DNA from: Mesostigma viride
Taxonomy: Eukaryota > Streptophyta > Mesostigmatophyceae > Mesostigmatales > Mesostigmataceae
DNA: 64,000 bases
Direction: 5' to 3'
Assembly (NCBI GenBank): GCA_009746045.1
Contig: RPFO01001016.1
Span: 1 to 64,000, forward strand
Shown here: in pieces, positions 33,625 through 44,623 of the stretch
Layout: each line of letters starts with the position of its first letter
How positions within the stretch are numbered: the first letter of the stretch is position 1
The notes under the pieces: generated by a model
What the model was told of the DNA's origin: nothing
Databases searched by the model: none
What the model saw: only the letters and a program-made list of their open reading frames with translations
Made by a program: the position numbers and the translations under genes

Positions 33625-33770
33625 CATGCACGTGTCAAACAGCCAGGACAGCAGGAGGTAGAATTGTCATCCTTTCCCCCCATCATGACAAATCATTGGC
33701 ATGGATTGTTGTGGCACTGCCATCATGCACTACAGCGCTGAAGAAAACGACGATGGGCAAATATATGTGA
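33625..33770 (+). repeat. direct repeat right of the GGGT array
   Basis: Second copy of 32273-32415. From 33771 to 34894 nothing codes convincingly; a (CA)n run lies at 34064-34105. Confidence 0.7.
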
Positions 33771-34944
33771 AAGCGACACAACATAGCCCATGGCGGTGGC
33801 TGCTATCAACAAGCAGCTCTTGCCTCCATGCACAGTCAAACACCTGCATCTTCTTCAATGCAGATTATTGACATCTCTTTTGTATATTATGTACAGATTA
33901 TTTGCATTTGTAATATTATTTGTATACCAATGCAGTTTGCAACATGTAACCAGTGTTGCTAGTAATCTGGTAATGTGAGCCGTGTTGATATCAAAGTGCT
34001 GCGATGCAAGTCATACATCAGAACTAAAGCGGCAACACTGGCTACGGACACAAAGAGTCATACATACGCGCACACGCACACGCACACACACACACACACA
34101 CACCGTGCTTCGTGCATCGCGACCCAGGGCCTGACAAGCTGCGGCCGAGACCAATGCCGAACACACCCATGCTCAGAGCACATTGCGGATGCCAGGCACA
34201 CCGCGTTTGCCATGGAACACATGGGTAGACGCCTCGTTAACGTGACAACGAATGACCCGCTGAGATCCCCACACTTGCGCACGGGAAAGGCGGCACACTT
34301 ACGTTTCATAGATTAGCCGGGGCGAGATAGTAGCTCGTTTGCCTAGCCGTCATTAAGCCTATAGGCGTTCCAAGAAACGCATGAAATTTCTCTACCACTA
34401 CCGGTGGCGCACTATCGGTCTATGATCGCAGAAACTTCTCTTGGCATGACAATGAAAGAAAGTTTTCCTTAAGCCCGACCTCCCCTCCCGCATTCCACTG
34501 GTGATATTACAGCTGTTATAACTCCTGGAGCTAAAAACATGCGGAAAGCATGCTGGGCGAGTCCTGTCAAAATTAAAAACCAACAGACTTGATTGACAGC
34601 GCCGTTTAAACGACAGCAAGAGCTTCCATGCATGCCATCGAACACTGCCCGAGGTTGGTCTAATTTAAAGACTAAGCCTGCCGTCTCAGAAAAAAATGTT
34701 CTACGCTCGGAGTCCACGGAATCAGGAAGTCGACCCGCAGGTGCCGTACAGATCCGGTAGTGACTCGTGAAGTGAAAGATATGGGCAGATTTGGGCAGAT
34801 CGGGTTTGGTCGATCCGGTCCTGGATCAGTCCGTACGCTAAAATTTGCGCGCCGTCCGTTGTACTTGAATTTTCAAGGGAAACGAATGTTGCCTCTTTCG
34901 GTAATGCAATGTCACGGAGCATTAACCCCGATGGATGGATGGAT

Positions 34945-35344
34945 GAGGCTCCTAGAGGCACTATCCCAGCTAAGCCCCGCGCTTTATTTAATCATGTACA
35001 TGTGTGCCTATGATGTGCCACACTCCAGACGATGCCTAGCCTTATTTAGTAATGTTGTGCCCATGCAGGGAGTCACTCTCTGCTGAGAAGCCATGCCATA
35101 GCTCTTGTATAGCCATGATGATCTTCCCCCTCACAGGCATGCTCCCCCCTACCCGGGCATAGCGTGATAGACCATGAGGGTGCGGGTGCCCGGCCTGGTG
35201 CACCTAGAGCAAGTGTTGTTTACATTCCCACCCTTGCAGGAAGTAGCTTAGAATGTATTATAGGCTCATATGCCCCTTCTCAGGGCTATGTGCTACATAT
35301 ACTCCCAACGGAGTTATGTTCCTAATTAATTAATTAATTAATTA
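34945..35344 (+). mobile_element. type B 3' UTR insertion inside the CATC array
   Basis: A 5'-truncated type B copy (3' UTR only), ending with the ACTCC-CAAC-GGAGT hairpin (35301-35314) and (TTAA)n, then resuming in ATGG repeats. The host array is on both sides (34930-34944 and from 35345), so a TSD cannot be told from the repeat. Confidence 0.85.
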
Positions 35345-35940
35345 ATGGATGGATGGATGGATGGATGGATGGATGGATGGATGGATGGATGGATGGATGG
35401 ATGGATGGATGGATGGATGGATGGATGGATGGATGGATGGATGGATGGATGGATGGATGGATGGATGGATGGATGGATGGATGGATGGATGGATGGATGG
35501 ATGGATGGATGGATGGATGGATGGATGGATGGATGGATGGATGGATGGATGGATGGATGGATGGATGGATGGATGGATGGATGGATGGATGGATGGATGG
35601 ATGGATGGATGGATGGATGGATGGATGGATGGATGGATGGATGGGTGGCCGGATGGATGGATGGATGGATGGATGGATGGATGGATGGATGGATGGATGG
35701 ATGGATGGATGGATGGATGGATGGATGGATGGATGGATGGATGGATGGATGGATGGATGGATGGATGGATGGATGGATGGATGGATGGATGGATGGATGG
35801 ATGGATGGATGGATGGATGGATGGATGGATGGATGGATGGATGGATGGATGGATGGATGGATGGATGGATGGATGGATGGATGGATGGATGGATGGATGG
35901 ATGGATGGATGGATGGATGGATGGATGGATGGATGGATGG
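35345..35940. repeat. (ATGG)n / (CATC)n array, first block
   Basis: About 149 units, broken only near 35645 (gggtggccgg). It derives from the short CATC run of the RTE-1 3' UTR, which has about four units at 13846-13861. Confidence 0.97.
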
Positions 35941-36368
35941 ATTAATTAATTAATTAAACTCGTGCTCCCGTTGGGGAGTCACGGAGCACCGAAGTGCTTT
36001 TAATCCCTGTGTGTGCACTACAGGAGAAAGGGCAGAGACCCCCAGTCTCCTTCATGCCAAAGGCATGCCACAGCTGCAATCGGGCGCGGCTAGCTAAAAG
36101 GACAGGCTAACGATCCGGCAAACTGTGGGTGCAATAAGACCCATGTGAGCATGTCATAGCAAGGAGCGTGGGCAAGTAATCTGAACATAGCCAGGGCGTA
36201 GCATGGCTGTACTAGAACTAGGCTAAGGCTATGGCTGGTTGTGTACCGTGCGTTGGCGGCACGTGACTAGGTTTGTTGGCACAGCTAGGCAAACATTCTA
36301 GGCATGGCTGCCTTAGCGACAGTGACTCCAATGGTTACAAGCTACGGCTATTGCTATTCTAGCCCGCT
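35941..36368 (-). mobile_element. type C 3' UTR insertion inside the CATC array
   Basis: A minus-strand copy of the 3' UTR of the 19033-20412 family with complete hairpin (35961-35983) and (TTAA)n tail, truncated at its 5' side at agcccgct, then attc and the array. It separates the two large array blocks. Confidence 0.88.
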
Positions 36369-36371
36369 ATT

Positions 36372-36793
36372 CTGGATGGATGGATGGATGGATGGATGGA
36401 TGGATGGATGGATGGATGGATGGATGGATGGATGGATGGATGGATGGATGGATGGATGGATGGATGGATGGATGGATGGATGGATGGATGGATGGATGGA
36501 TGGATGGATGGATGGATGGATGGATGGATGGATGGATGGATGGATGGATGGATGGATGGATGGATGGATGGATGGATGGATGGATGGATGGATGGATGGA
36601 TGGATGGATGGATGGATGGATGGATGGATGGATGGATGGATGGATGGATGGATGGATGGATGGATGGATGGATGGATGGATGGATGGATGGATGGATGGA
36701 TGGATGGATGGATGGATGGATGGATGGATGGATGGATGGATGGATGGATGGATGGATGGATGGATGGGTGGATGGATGGATGGATGGATGGGT
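36372..36793. repeat. (GGAT)n / (CATC)n array, second block
   Basis: About 105 units with a single substitution near 36766. It passes directly into gggtgcaaac and the rest of the RTE-1 3' UTR, which proves its origin from that UTR. Confidence 0.97.
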
Positions 36794-36897
36794 GCAAACA
36801 GTCCTACCGTTCTAATCTATCTACATCAGCTACCTACAACATCTATCTAAACAGCATCACTAACTACAAACATCTATCTAGACAGCATCACGCTACC

Positions 36898-38283
36898 CTA
36901 GTAGGGGAGCTGTCTGGCGTGCCTCCCGCGGGATTGCACACGCGGGCGCTTCCCCACAGGGGGGGGCTCGTTGTCCTCTATGACCTGGGCCCACTTGGCC
37001 TTGTCCATCATCTTCTTCCAAATCACGGAGAGGCCTACTAGGCCCCCCATGTCCTCTACTAGCTGTTCTTTGAAGGTGCGGGCCTTGCGGCGTCTAACAT
37101 CACGGGGCCCGGCCCACGTCAGGAGGTGCCGGCCAGGCTGAGCTGGTCGCAGTCCCGCGGGGGGTCCACGTGAGGTGTCTACCTGGTTGGTGCGAGCTAG
37201 GTGCCCTACTAGCTGCAGGCGCCGCTGCTTAATGGTGCTGGTGATATATGGCATGCCCTGGTACAGGTCCTCATTGCGGACATGAGCAGCATATGTATCC
37301 TACTCTGAAAATGGATCGTAGCATGTTGGTGACCGCGCCGTCTAGCTTGCGGGCCAGGTCGGCGGTGAGGGTCCACGCCTCGGCCCCATACGTGAGAACA
37401 GGAAGGACGAGGACCTTCAGTGAACAGGTACGTCCTGTTTCTCGATCTTGTCCCAAGGGCTTGCGCCACAGGGCCCGGTACTGGCGTAAAGCGTGCCAGG
37501 CGAGGGAGATGCGATGGTCCACATCAACCTCGCAGCTGGGCAGCAGGCTGCCCAGCAGCTTGACGCGGTCCCGATACAGGACTCGAGAGCCGTCTAGGAG
37601 ATAGAGGGGTGGCGCCGTGAGAGGGTGAGCCCAACCGCCAGGGCCTCTGTCTTCTTGCTGACCTCAAGCCCTACTGCACGGGCCTCGATAGCCAGGCAGT
37701 CAAGCCATGTCTGCACGTGCCCAGTGTCCTTGAAGAGGGTGGTGTCGTCTGCGTAGATGATGTCTGCCAGCCGAATCTCCGTGTCCGCTCCGCCATGCCA
37801 GAATTTGTTGCGGACCTGCAATCCTGGTAACTTCCCTACCCACGATGCGGGCAAATCGCTTGCGCGCCTGAATCATTACGTGTTCGACCACAATAATGAA
37901 CAGGTAGGGCGCCCAGCACGCAGCCCTGCCACACACCCTTCTGTAAAGGGCATGGTGGCGTGGTCCCGTAAGAAGTGCGCACCGAAGTGGTGGACCCTTC
38001 ATACAGGTTGCGGATGACAGCAATAAGGGGGCGGGGGATCCGGAACAACTCGAGTCCTGATGTCCCAAAGCGCAGGCCAGAAAACCGAATCGAAGGCTTT
38101 GATGAAGTCCACCAGCACAAGGTGCAAAGGGGACTCACCAGGCTGAAGGCGTTGCAGTTCCTCCACCAGTCGGCGAGTAGCGAAGAGCGCCTGTACTGTG
38201 TTGCGACCTGAACGGAAGCCGTGCTGAGTCTCGCTGAGGTGACCGTCCAGGGCCGTGCGCAGGCGGATCAGGATGAGCCGCAT
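36898..38283 (-). pseudogene. RTE-1 reverse transcriptase, truncated and frameshifted
   Basis: Reading down from 38283: fingers region (GFRSGRN), motif A (LVLVDFIKAFDSV), motif C YADDTTLF (frame 37854-37594), an EARAVGLEVSKKTEA stretch, a thumb-like AEAWTLTADLARKLDG, and a C-terminal HLARTNQVDTS region ending at 36898. At least four frameshifts separate these. The endonuclease and the N-terminal RT are missing (5' truncation at about 38295). Confidence 0.85.
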
Positions 38284-38309
38284 AATAAGAAGTAGTTAGT
38301 TGGTTAATT

Positions 38310-39042
38310 GCCCAGGGAGTCCGGGGCGCCGGGGTGGCTCAAGCTAGATGCTGCAATGATGAATGCCTGGCTAGCTAGAGGTGTGTGGGTTGGGCACTGA
38401 GGTGGCTGGGTGAAAGGTGAATGCCTGGGTATAAGTGGCTGGCCAAGTAGCTAGGAGCTCAGGCAGTTGGAGAGGGTGGGTGGGTGCAGGGTGTTTCGGG
38501 GTGGCTGGTTATGGTGGGTGGATGAGTGCAAGGGTGGTTGGTTATAGGTGGATGGCCAGGTGGCTGGGTGATTGACAGGATTTGCGGACTTCTCTAAATG
38601 GTCTACTTGTTGATCTTCTAAGTGCGTGACTGAAACACTTGCATGGGTTTGCTCAAGGGTGGTTGGCTAGTTAGTGCTTAATATGATGGTTAGGGATGCG
38701 GGTGGGTGGGTTGGTGGTGGGCCATTGGTGGACTCGGTGGCGGTACGTGGAAGCGTAGGTGATTAGAAGTTTGTGTGTGGGCGAACAGGCCGGTGGGTAG
38801 ATGGGTGGGGAGGCGCATATATGGATGCGTTGATGGGTTTGTGGTTGGGAGGTTGGGATTGACTCACGTATCGCGAGTGAAGGGCTGTGCAGGTTGGGGG
38901 TGAGGTGTGTGTATGGCTGACTGAAAGAATGCATGTGTGCAGGTGGGTGAGTGGGCCGGTGGGTCAGTAGGTATAAGGGTGTGGGGGGAGGGAGTGGTAG
39001 AGTGGGTTAGTGTGAGTGGGTGGGTCAAGAGTGGGAGCGGTG
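38310..39042. other. degenerate GGTGGCTGG-rich region
   Basis: No gene. The + strand is a loose mixture of ggtgggtg, ggtggctg and gtgggtgag motifs, probably an old decayed microsatellite. Confidence 0.6.
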
Positions 39043-39109
39043 CACGTGACTAGGTATGTTGGCACAGCTAGGCAAACATTCTAAGCATGGCTGCCGTAGC
39101 GGCAGTGAC
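39043..39109 (-). mobile_element. short type C 3' UTR fragment
   Basis: cacgtgactaggtatgttgg through gcggcagtgactacc matches 18939-19002 and 36260-36325. Confidence 0.75.
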
Positions 39110-39154
39110 TACCTTTATGGATAAATAAAATAGTTAAGCGGCCAGCCGTCACCT

Positions 39155-40040
39155 ACGGGCAGGGAATGCCGTGGGCACCACACATGCTGGTGAAGGTCCT
39201 TGATCTGGAAGGCGATCGCACGGAGCGTGACAGCATTGTCGCCTCTCCTTACTACGCACCGGTCGTCGTGGACGAGCCAGTTTTCTAGAGTGACATTAGG
39301 TGGCGGCAGCGCAGGGATGACGGTCCCCATTTCTGATGTACACCTGCAGCGCTGGACAGTGGGCGGTACGGCAGAGGTGCACCAGCCTGAGCTGATCAGT
39401 ACCGGCAAACTGTCAGCTGCCACGGTGGCGGCGTTGAAAGAGCACCCGCAGATTGACTTTGAGCATTACAAGACTGCTGCACCGCCACCAGGGCAGCAGC
39501 AAAGGATGACTGCAATGCCTACTTTGCCGAGCGTGGAGCACGTGCGCTTATCGGGATGCGCCTGTGTGCCCTGTTTCCGGGGACAGCGAGGAAGAGGGAG
39601 CGCTTCCATGGCTGGGTCACTAAGGTTCAGGAAAGGGGAGGTCACCTGCTCATCAAGGCGATGTGGGCTGATATGGGCAGTATGAGGACTATCATGCCCT
39701 GGCGGAGGTGACGCAGCTAGTTCGTGTGCGGCTGGCCACACCCAGTCGAGGCATTTGGCCGCGCTCGCTTCTTTCCACAGGAGCTAGGCTGGCACCGTGA
39801 ACGCAGGTGATGGCACCCACACAGACGATGCCGTCCCTGCTGTGCACAGTGACAGTGAAGGCGGGGAGGAGGAGGAAGAGGGAGAGGAAGATCGAGGGGG
39901 AGGAAGAGGGGGAGGAGGAGGGGGAGGAGGAGGGAGAGGGGGAGGGAGAGGGGGAGGGAGAATGGGAGGGGGAGGGGGAGGAGGAAGAGGGAGAGGGAGA
40001 GGGAGAGGAGGATGCGGAATGGGAGCCGGGGATGACTGGT
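39155..40040 (+). other. open region of unknown nature with GA-rich tail
   Basis: 39200-39685 is an open frame of 161 codons that I do not recognise; it has no family-like motif. 39855-40020 is a purine tract of gggagg and gaggaa units whose Glu/Gly peptides are most likely meaningless. No neighbouring exon could be joined with confidence. Confidence 0.25.
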
Positions 40041-42556
40041 AGATGAGACGGTGCCATCTACCGGCGCATGGAATGAAGTGGTAGACAAGTTTACTCATGG
40101 TTATCGGCAAGTAGAGCATGCACGCCTGGCCTAGTTGCATTTAAATCAATGAGTTGAGTTTGGAGAGGCTGCACTTTGGATGAAGAATGTGTTAGCATGG
40201 CCAAACTTTTATGGCTTGTAGCCAAATCCTCTTGGGGTATGTGCACAGTGTACTAGCGGTGTGCAATTGCGAGGATTCCTGTCTTGTAGCGATGTGGCCT
40301 CTCACCCTGTAGCCTGGTAGATGTGTTGGCATGCAGCCACCCATCATTGGTCATCCGATCTGGTGTGATTTGCATTTGCACACCTTGTATTAATATTGCC
40401 CGGCAAGCAATGTTATTCTACTAAGCTATACTTGGCTTGTAGAGATTCTACTTCCGGTTACTACTACAATCCAGAAACGGGTTCATTCTGATGAGTATTG
40501 TATTCGAGATATGAGCAAGATACTGTTCTGCTACATTCTACTTGGATTCCGTTATTCTACGGTGGTTCTTCAAGTGACGCGTGGCATACGACGTCTTGTC
40601 AACAGTGTACGATAGGACATTTAGTCTCCGACACTGCGGTCTATTCAATGCTATTGATTACATAGACGTAACAAATGAATAGTGACAGGACTTGTGCGAC
40701 AGACTGGACATTGATGTGACTATTTATGGATAACGAGCCGAGATCTGCTGGTCCAGAGTGAAGGACTGCAATATTGTGAGATGATCGATCTGTCCTTAGT
40801 TTCAGTCCGTCTGGATGTGACTGCGTCACAGTTAGTATGTAACGAGCAGGGCGCTGCCACTTGGTAGCACCACTTTCCCTGCACCTGTGTCCTCGCACCT
40901 TCGGCGACGGTTCTCACGTGCCTCATGCATTCTGTGCTGGTATTTATAACCAGCAACGTAAACCTATTGATTAATATATAACTACTTCCTCTGTAGATAC
41001 TAATCAGCGCAGGCTGAATTACCACAGTTCAGCCATGTGCAGTTTCTTTAACGACTGACATGGGACCATATCCAAAGTTGGTGGACATGAGGTGTTGCGC
41101 TGGATTAGGACAAATTGCGGAAGGCATCAGAAGTGTCCTAAATGAAATGTTGAAAAACGTGTTTGGCCGAACCGGAGGCCTTGGGAAATATGGTTTGGAA
41201 TGGGTTTCACCAAACAATTCTATTGGCAGCGGGAATTTACAGTAAAAGTGCCATGTTTCAGTACCAAATGCTGTCAACGGCGTCACCACAAGAGCATTGT
41301 CGACGATGATGCGATATTACCAAGGTATTCGAAAACAAGAATGCATCTACAGTGTATCCTTGTGTCATCGAGCACTTACTCATGCGTGTGGTGTCGTCAA
41401 TTCCGTTGTAGCGACCCTTACCGGCATCAAATTGTGCAATATAATCTGCAGGGCCTGGAATCCATGCATCTCTGAATGATTCTCGACTAGATAATAAACA
41501 TCCACCTGCAAAAGCAATGTTCTAAAATCACGCAGAGCATGCAGCGGCCCCTCAACGCGGCCTGCACCATGCATAGGGCTGCGGATTCCTCGAAAGAAAC
41601 AAGCAGCACAGAAGCGCCACAACCGGAACCTTCGTAAAATTGCCAGCTAGCCTTAGCCTTACATACCCACGTGTTTCTTCGTCCAGTACCCACCGCCAGC
41701 GTTGAACTAAGTGTAAAGCATGCGATGTTCACCGCCAAATGCTTGCCTAGCTGCACCATGAATCGGCCATTCACAGATGTATACGTATGGAACCTGCCAT
41801 GGCAACGTGCTCATTTCATGCACAACCCGGCCAGATCTGGTACATATTTTCCATAGCTCTTTGTATCAAATTAACTTCTCGAAATATCACCTCTGGATAT
41901 ATCTGTAACATATTAATCCCCCGACAATAAGCTGGCCAGCCATAGCTCGTAGCTTGGCTTTTCTGAGCGTATCCCTAGGTAATTAACTTCGGGCGTGGCT
42001 GGCATGGCACCTCGGGCAGTGACGTGCACCAAGATACGCTGCTTACAGGGCGATTCCGCCGACCGCCAGGCGATTCCTAGCATTCAGCACTAATTTTCTT
42101 CCGGTGCCAAGATACGATGCTGAAATAAGATATGATGATGGGCTGAGATGTACCCACTAGTAGTTTACTTTGTTATCAATGGATTTACTACAAACTGTAA
42201 CCGTAGAAGAATTTGTCTAGTATCGGCGAACGAAAATCTGGTGCCAGATACTCAGGCCATACCTTGTTTGGAATCGTCTAGCATCGCCTGGAATCGTCTA
42301 GCATCGCCTTCGGATGCCAAGATACGATGCCTAATCAGTCGAGCCAGTCCGTCAAACCTGGCCGGATGCCAGAAGCGAAGACTTTGCATTGACTTCGGAA
42401 TTTTGTTTATGCCAAGCGAAGCAACATTCCCGCCAGTACCCGCTTGAATTTAATTTGCAAGATGCCAGCGGATGTTGGCACCGCAATGCCGGCTCTGCGC
42501 GAGAGCTGACGATGGCGGATGGCAATGCCGGATTCTAGCGGCTGGATGCATGAGAA
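40041..42556. other. intergenic region before the PHD-like gene
   Basis: No supported gene. 41055-41145 (ccaaagttggtggacatgag, gcgctggattaggacaaatt) has inverted and direct relatives at 45170-45465. Between 42010 and 42340 gatgccaagatacgatgc-like words and catcgcctggaatcgtctag recur in short tandem form. Confidence 0.5.
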
Positions 42557-44623
42557 ATGTCGGAAGTATCAACATTGTGTTATGCAGGAGATTCCTGTCG
42601 AAAGTGGGCGTTGGAAAAAGTTAAGGATGATGCCAAGAGAAACGACCTTTTGGGCAGTGCTAACCACCCATGCCTCAAAAATTGCGGCAAGCAGGTGCAT
42701 GGTCTCTGCACCGGAATGTTTCAAGAGCCGGATGCGGAAGAGGGAACGGTATGGACCTGCCCGGATTGTGGTGGGCCAGGGCGCCATTCAGGACCAAACG
42801 ATGAGGCCATGGCGGTAGACAACGAGCCCAACGGCCCCGACCCCGTAACCAACAAATTTTCACCGCTTCCTCCCGACTTCTGGAAATACAAGCCGGTGAC
42901 CGAGGCCGATTTGAACGGCTTGGCAGATCTTCATGACCTCAATGCCACCAAGCACGATGACGATGACGACGATGACGAGGAGCTACCAAGCCCCGAATCC
43001 GCCGAGGACAAAGATCCAGATCCGCCAGCTGCAGAAGACGGCGGTGGTTCATCGGATCCAAAAGGCAGCATCCCACAAGAGGAAAGCCCGCCTCCACCCA
43101 TCACGGATGGCCCTGCATCGCAAAAAACTTCATCCGAGGTCGACGATTGTTCACGGCAATTGTTCACGTCACCGGACAGCTCCAGCAAGGGCCCACACAC
43201 GCCCTCGGCGGCACCATCGGCCAAACCCTCAATCCTCCCATCGCCAGAAGCATCGCCGCCAGCAAACCTGTCAGCATCAGCAGGTAAACGGGGGGATTTT
43301 GATGTCACTGGGCCGCTGCAGGGCGCAGTGTTCAAGGTGCCCGGCTGGAATGCCTTTGGGGTGGCAGTTGGTGAGGTCAAGACCCAGGAGGCGAAAGTGA
43401 TGCTGGTGCTGCAAAGCGAGTACAGCTATGTAAAGACTCTCCAAAGTGCCTGCAGGAAGGGAGCACAGGCTGTACATTTCCGGAATAGCGTCATCCTTGT
43501 GGTGACCGAGAACGGAGGGCCTGCACCATGGCCGATAGCGGGCATCGAGATGCAGCGGGGATCTGTGCGCGGCATGTTGGACATGGCCTGCAACTCCAGC
43601 ACAAAGCGGGCAGCCACATGGTTTGCACAATTCCAAGCAGAATTGCAGGACTTTATTCTTGGCAATTGTGCAGCAAAGCCTTGCATCCTTTCGGCAAATG
43701 ATTTCCCACACAGCGGCTCAGTTGAAATCATCCACTCTGCAACGCCTGTGATGGCTGAGCGCTCGCGGGAGCTCCGGCCTCGGGCTGCATCGGCCTCAGA
43801 TGGAGTCGCCTTGATGGAGGTGACAAACACCCACCAAGAACGGGGAGCAAAGCCAACCAAGAAAGCAGATCCCCCGCCTGTGAAGCGGCCACGCAAGCAA
43901 GAGTGCGACCGCACACCGTCGCGACCACCGCTGCCACAACCACCACTGCCACAGCAGCAAGATGTATCCTCAAAGCTACTGCAGCAAGTTGTGGACATGA
44001 TGCAAAAACAGGCAGCGGACCATCAACAGCAACTGCAGCAGATGCAACGGCAGATGCATCAGCTTGCATCAGCAAGAACAACGCAGATGGAACCAACACA
44101 AGCGCTGCCTGCATCAGCACCATCAGCACCAATGCCACCAGCATCCGTACCACTGGCACCGACCGCACCGACCGCAGCGGCGCCACCGGGTTGGCAGGTG
44201 ACATCAACAGGGTGGCAGCAGGCACCAGCACCGCCGGCACCGACCGCACCGCCCGCAGCGGCGCCACCGGGTTGGCAGCTGACATCAACAGGGTGGCAGC
44301 AGGCACCAGCACCGCCGGCACCGACCGCACTGCCCGCAGCGGCGCCACCGGGTTGGCAGGTGACATCAACAGGCTGGCAGCAGGCACCAGCACCGCCGGC
44401 ACCGACCGCACTGCCCGCAGCGGCGCCACCGGGTTGGCAGCTGACATCAACAGGGTGGCAGCAGGCAGTAGCCCCACCGGCACCAATTTGGCCACCTGGT
44501 TGGCAGTGGACAGCTAGTGCGGGATGGCAGCAGGTTCCAACGCCGCCGGCACCGACCGCGCCACCGGGTTGGCAGCTGACATCCGCTGGGTGGCAATGGA
44601 TGTCAGGAAGGGCGGCGTGGTAG
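42557..44623 (+). CDS. PHD-finger-like protein with PGWQ repeats, 688 codons
   Basis: Open from ATG 42557 to TAG 44621. An alternative start is an upstream exon joined at the acceptor tgttatgcag (ends 42587). Near the N-terminus Cys/His residues fit most of a PHD finger: CLKNCGKQVHGLC then WTCPDC (C-x3-C-x4-H-x2-C ... C-x2-C), with an unusual first pair CYAGDSC, which the splice model would change. PHD fingers usually read histone H3 tails. Next come an acidic Asp/Glu run, a Pro/Ser-rich linker, an unrecognised domain (about 240-410, VPGWNAFGVAVGEV onward), a basic stretch, a Gln-rich helical region (QQQLQQMQRQMHQL) and at least five 31-residue repeats with PPGWQ[VL]TSTGWQQ. Probably nuclear. 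It could be a host gene or part of a transposon; nothing nearby decides. Confidence 0.6.
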   Translation: MSEVSTLCYAGDSCRKWALEKVKDDAKRNDLLGSANHPCLKNCGKQVHGLCTGMFQEPDAEEGTVWTCPDCGGPGRHSGPNDEAMAVDNEPNGPDPVTNKFSPLPPDFWKYKPVTEADLNGLADLHDLNATKHDDDDDDDEELPSPESAEDKDPDPPAAEDGGGSSDPKGSIPQEESPPPPITDGPASQKTSSEVDDCSRQLFTSPDSSSKGPHTPSAAPSAKPSILPSPEASPPANLSASAGKRGDFDVTGPLQGAVFKVPGWNAFGVAVGEVKTQEAKVMLVLQSEYSYVKTLQSACRKGAQAVHFRNSVILVVTENGGPAPWPIAGIEMQRGSVRGMLDMACNSSTKRAATWFAQFQAELQDFILGNCAAKPCILSANDFPHSGSVEIIHSATPVMAERSRELRPRAASASDGVALMEVTNTHQERGAKPTKKADPPPVKRPRKQECDRTPSRPPLPQPPLPQQQDVSSKLLQQVVDMMQKQAADHQQQLQQMQRQMHQLASARTTQMEPTQALPASAPSAPMPPASVPLAPTAPTAAAPPGWQVTSTGWQQAPAPPAPTAPPAAAPPGWQLTSTGWQQAPAPPAPTALPAAAPPGWQVTSTGWQQAPAPPAPTALPAAAPPGWQLTSTGWQQAVAPPAPIWPPGWQWTASAGWQQVPTPPAPTAPPGWQLTSAGWQWMSGRAAW
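44160..44610 (+). repeat. 93-bp coding tandem repeat in the PHD-like gene
   Basis: Four nearly identical 93-bp units (gcgccaccgggttggcag[c/g], then tgacatcaacagg[g/c]tggcag) plus two shorter degenerate ones. All keep the frame. Confidence 0.9.

Larger units (their letters stand above)
27902..34911. mobile_element. 7.0-kb element with 17-bp terminal inverted repeats
   Basis: Starts CATTGCATTACCGAAAG and ends with its exact complement CTTTCGGTAATGCAATG (34895-34911). Removing it rejoins gttggggag and tcacggagc, exactly the hairpin sequence seen in intact RTE-1 and type C ends, so there is no target-site duplication. No transposase ORF is visible. It contains P3, the GGGT array and a flanking 145-bp direct repeat. 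The alternative of two separate small elements is less likely because the outer junctions match so well. Confidence 0.7.
27867..38295 (-). mobile_element. RTE-1 retroelement insertion swollen to 10.4 kb
   Basis: A 14-bp TSD TTAGTTGGTTAATT flanks the whole block (27853-27866 and 38296-38309). Read on the minus strand it is a 5'-truncated RT gene (38283-36898), 3' UTR, CATC array and 3' hairpin, with the tail at 27861-27878. The hairpin is split by the 7.0-kb element 27902-34911. The CATC array is split by copies at 34945-35344 and 35941-36368. Only about 1.6 kb plus the array belongs to the original insertion. Confidence 0.85.

Noticed and set aside
32328-33686. Long open frames of His-Pro-Thr and Gly-Trp-Val repeats
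   Set aside because: All frames on both strands are open because GGGT repeats lack stops. There is no unique sequence, start context or splice support.
35345-37041. MDGW and HPSI repeat proteins of up to 245 residues
   Set aside because: They are translations of (ATGG)n microsatellite in every frame, and the flanks are retroelement UTR.
42931-44495. Minus-strand and alternate-frame proteins over the PHD-like gene
   Set aside because: The tandem 93-bp repeat keeps all frames open. Only the + frame from 42557 has a continuous domain layout.
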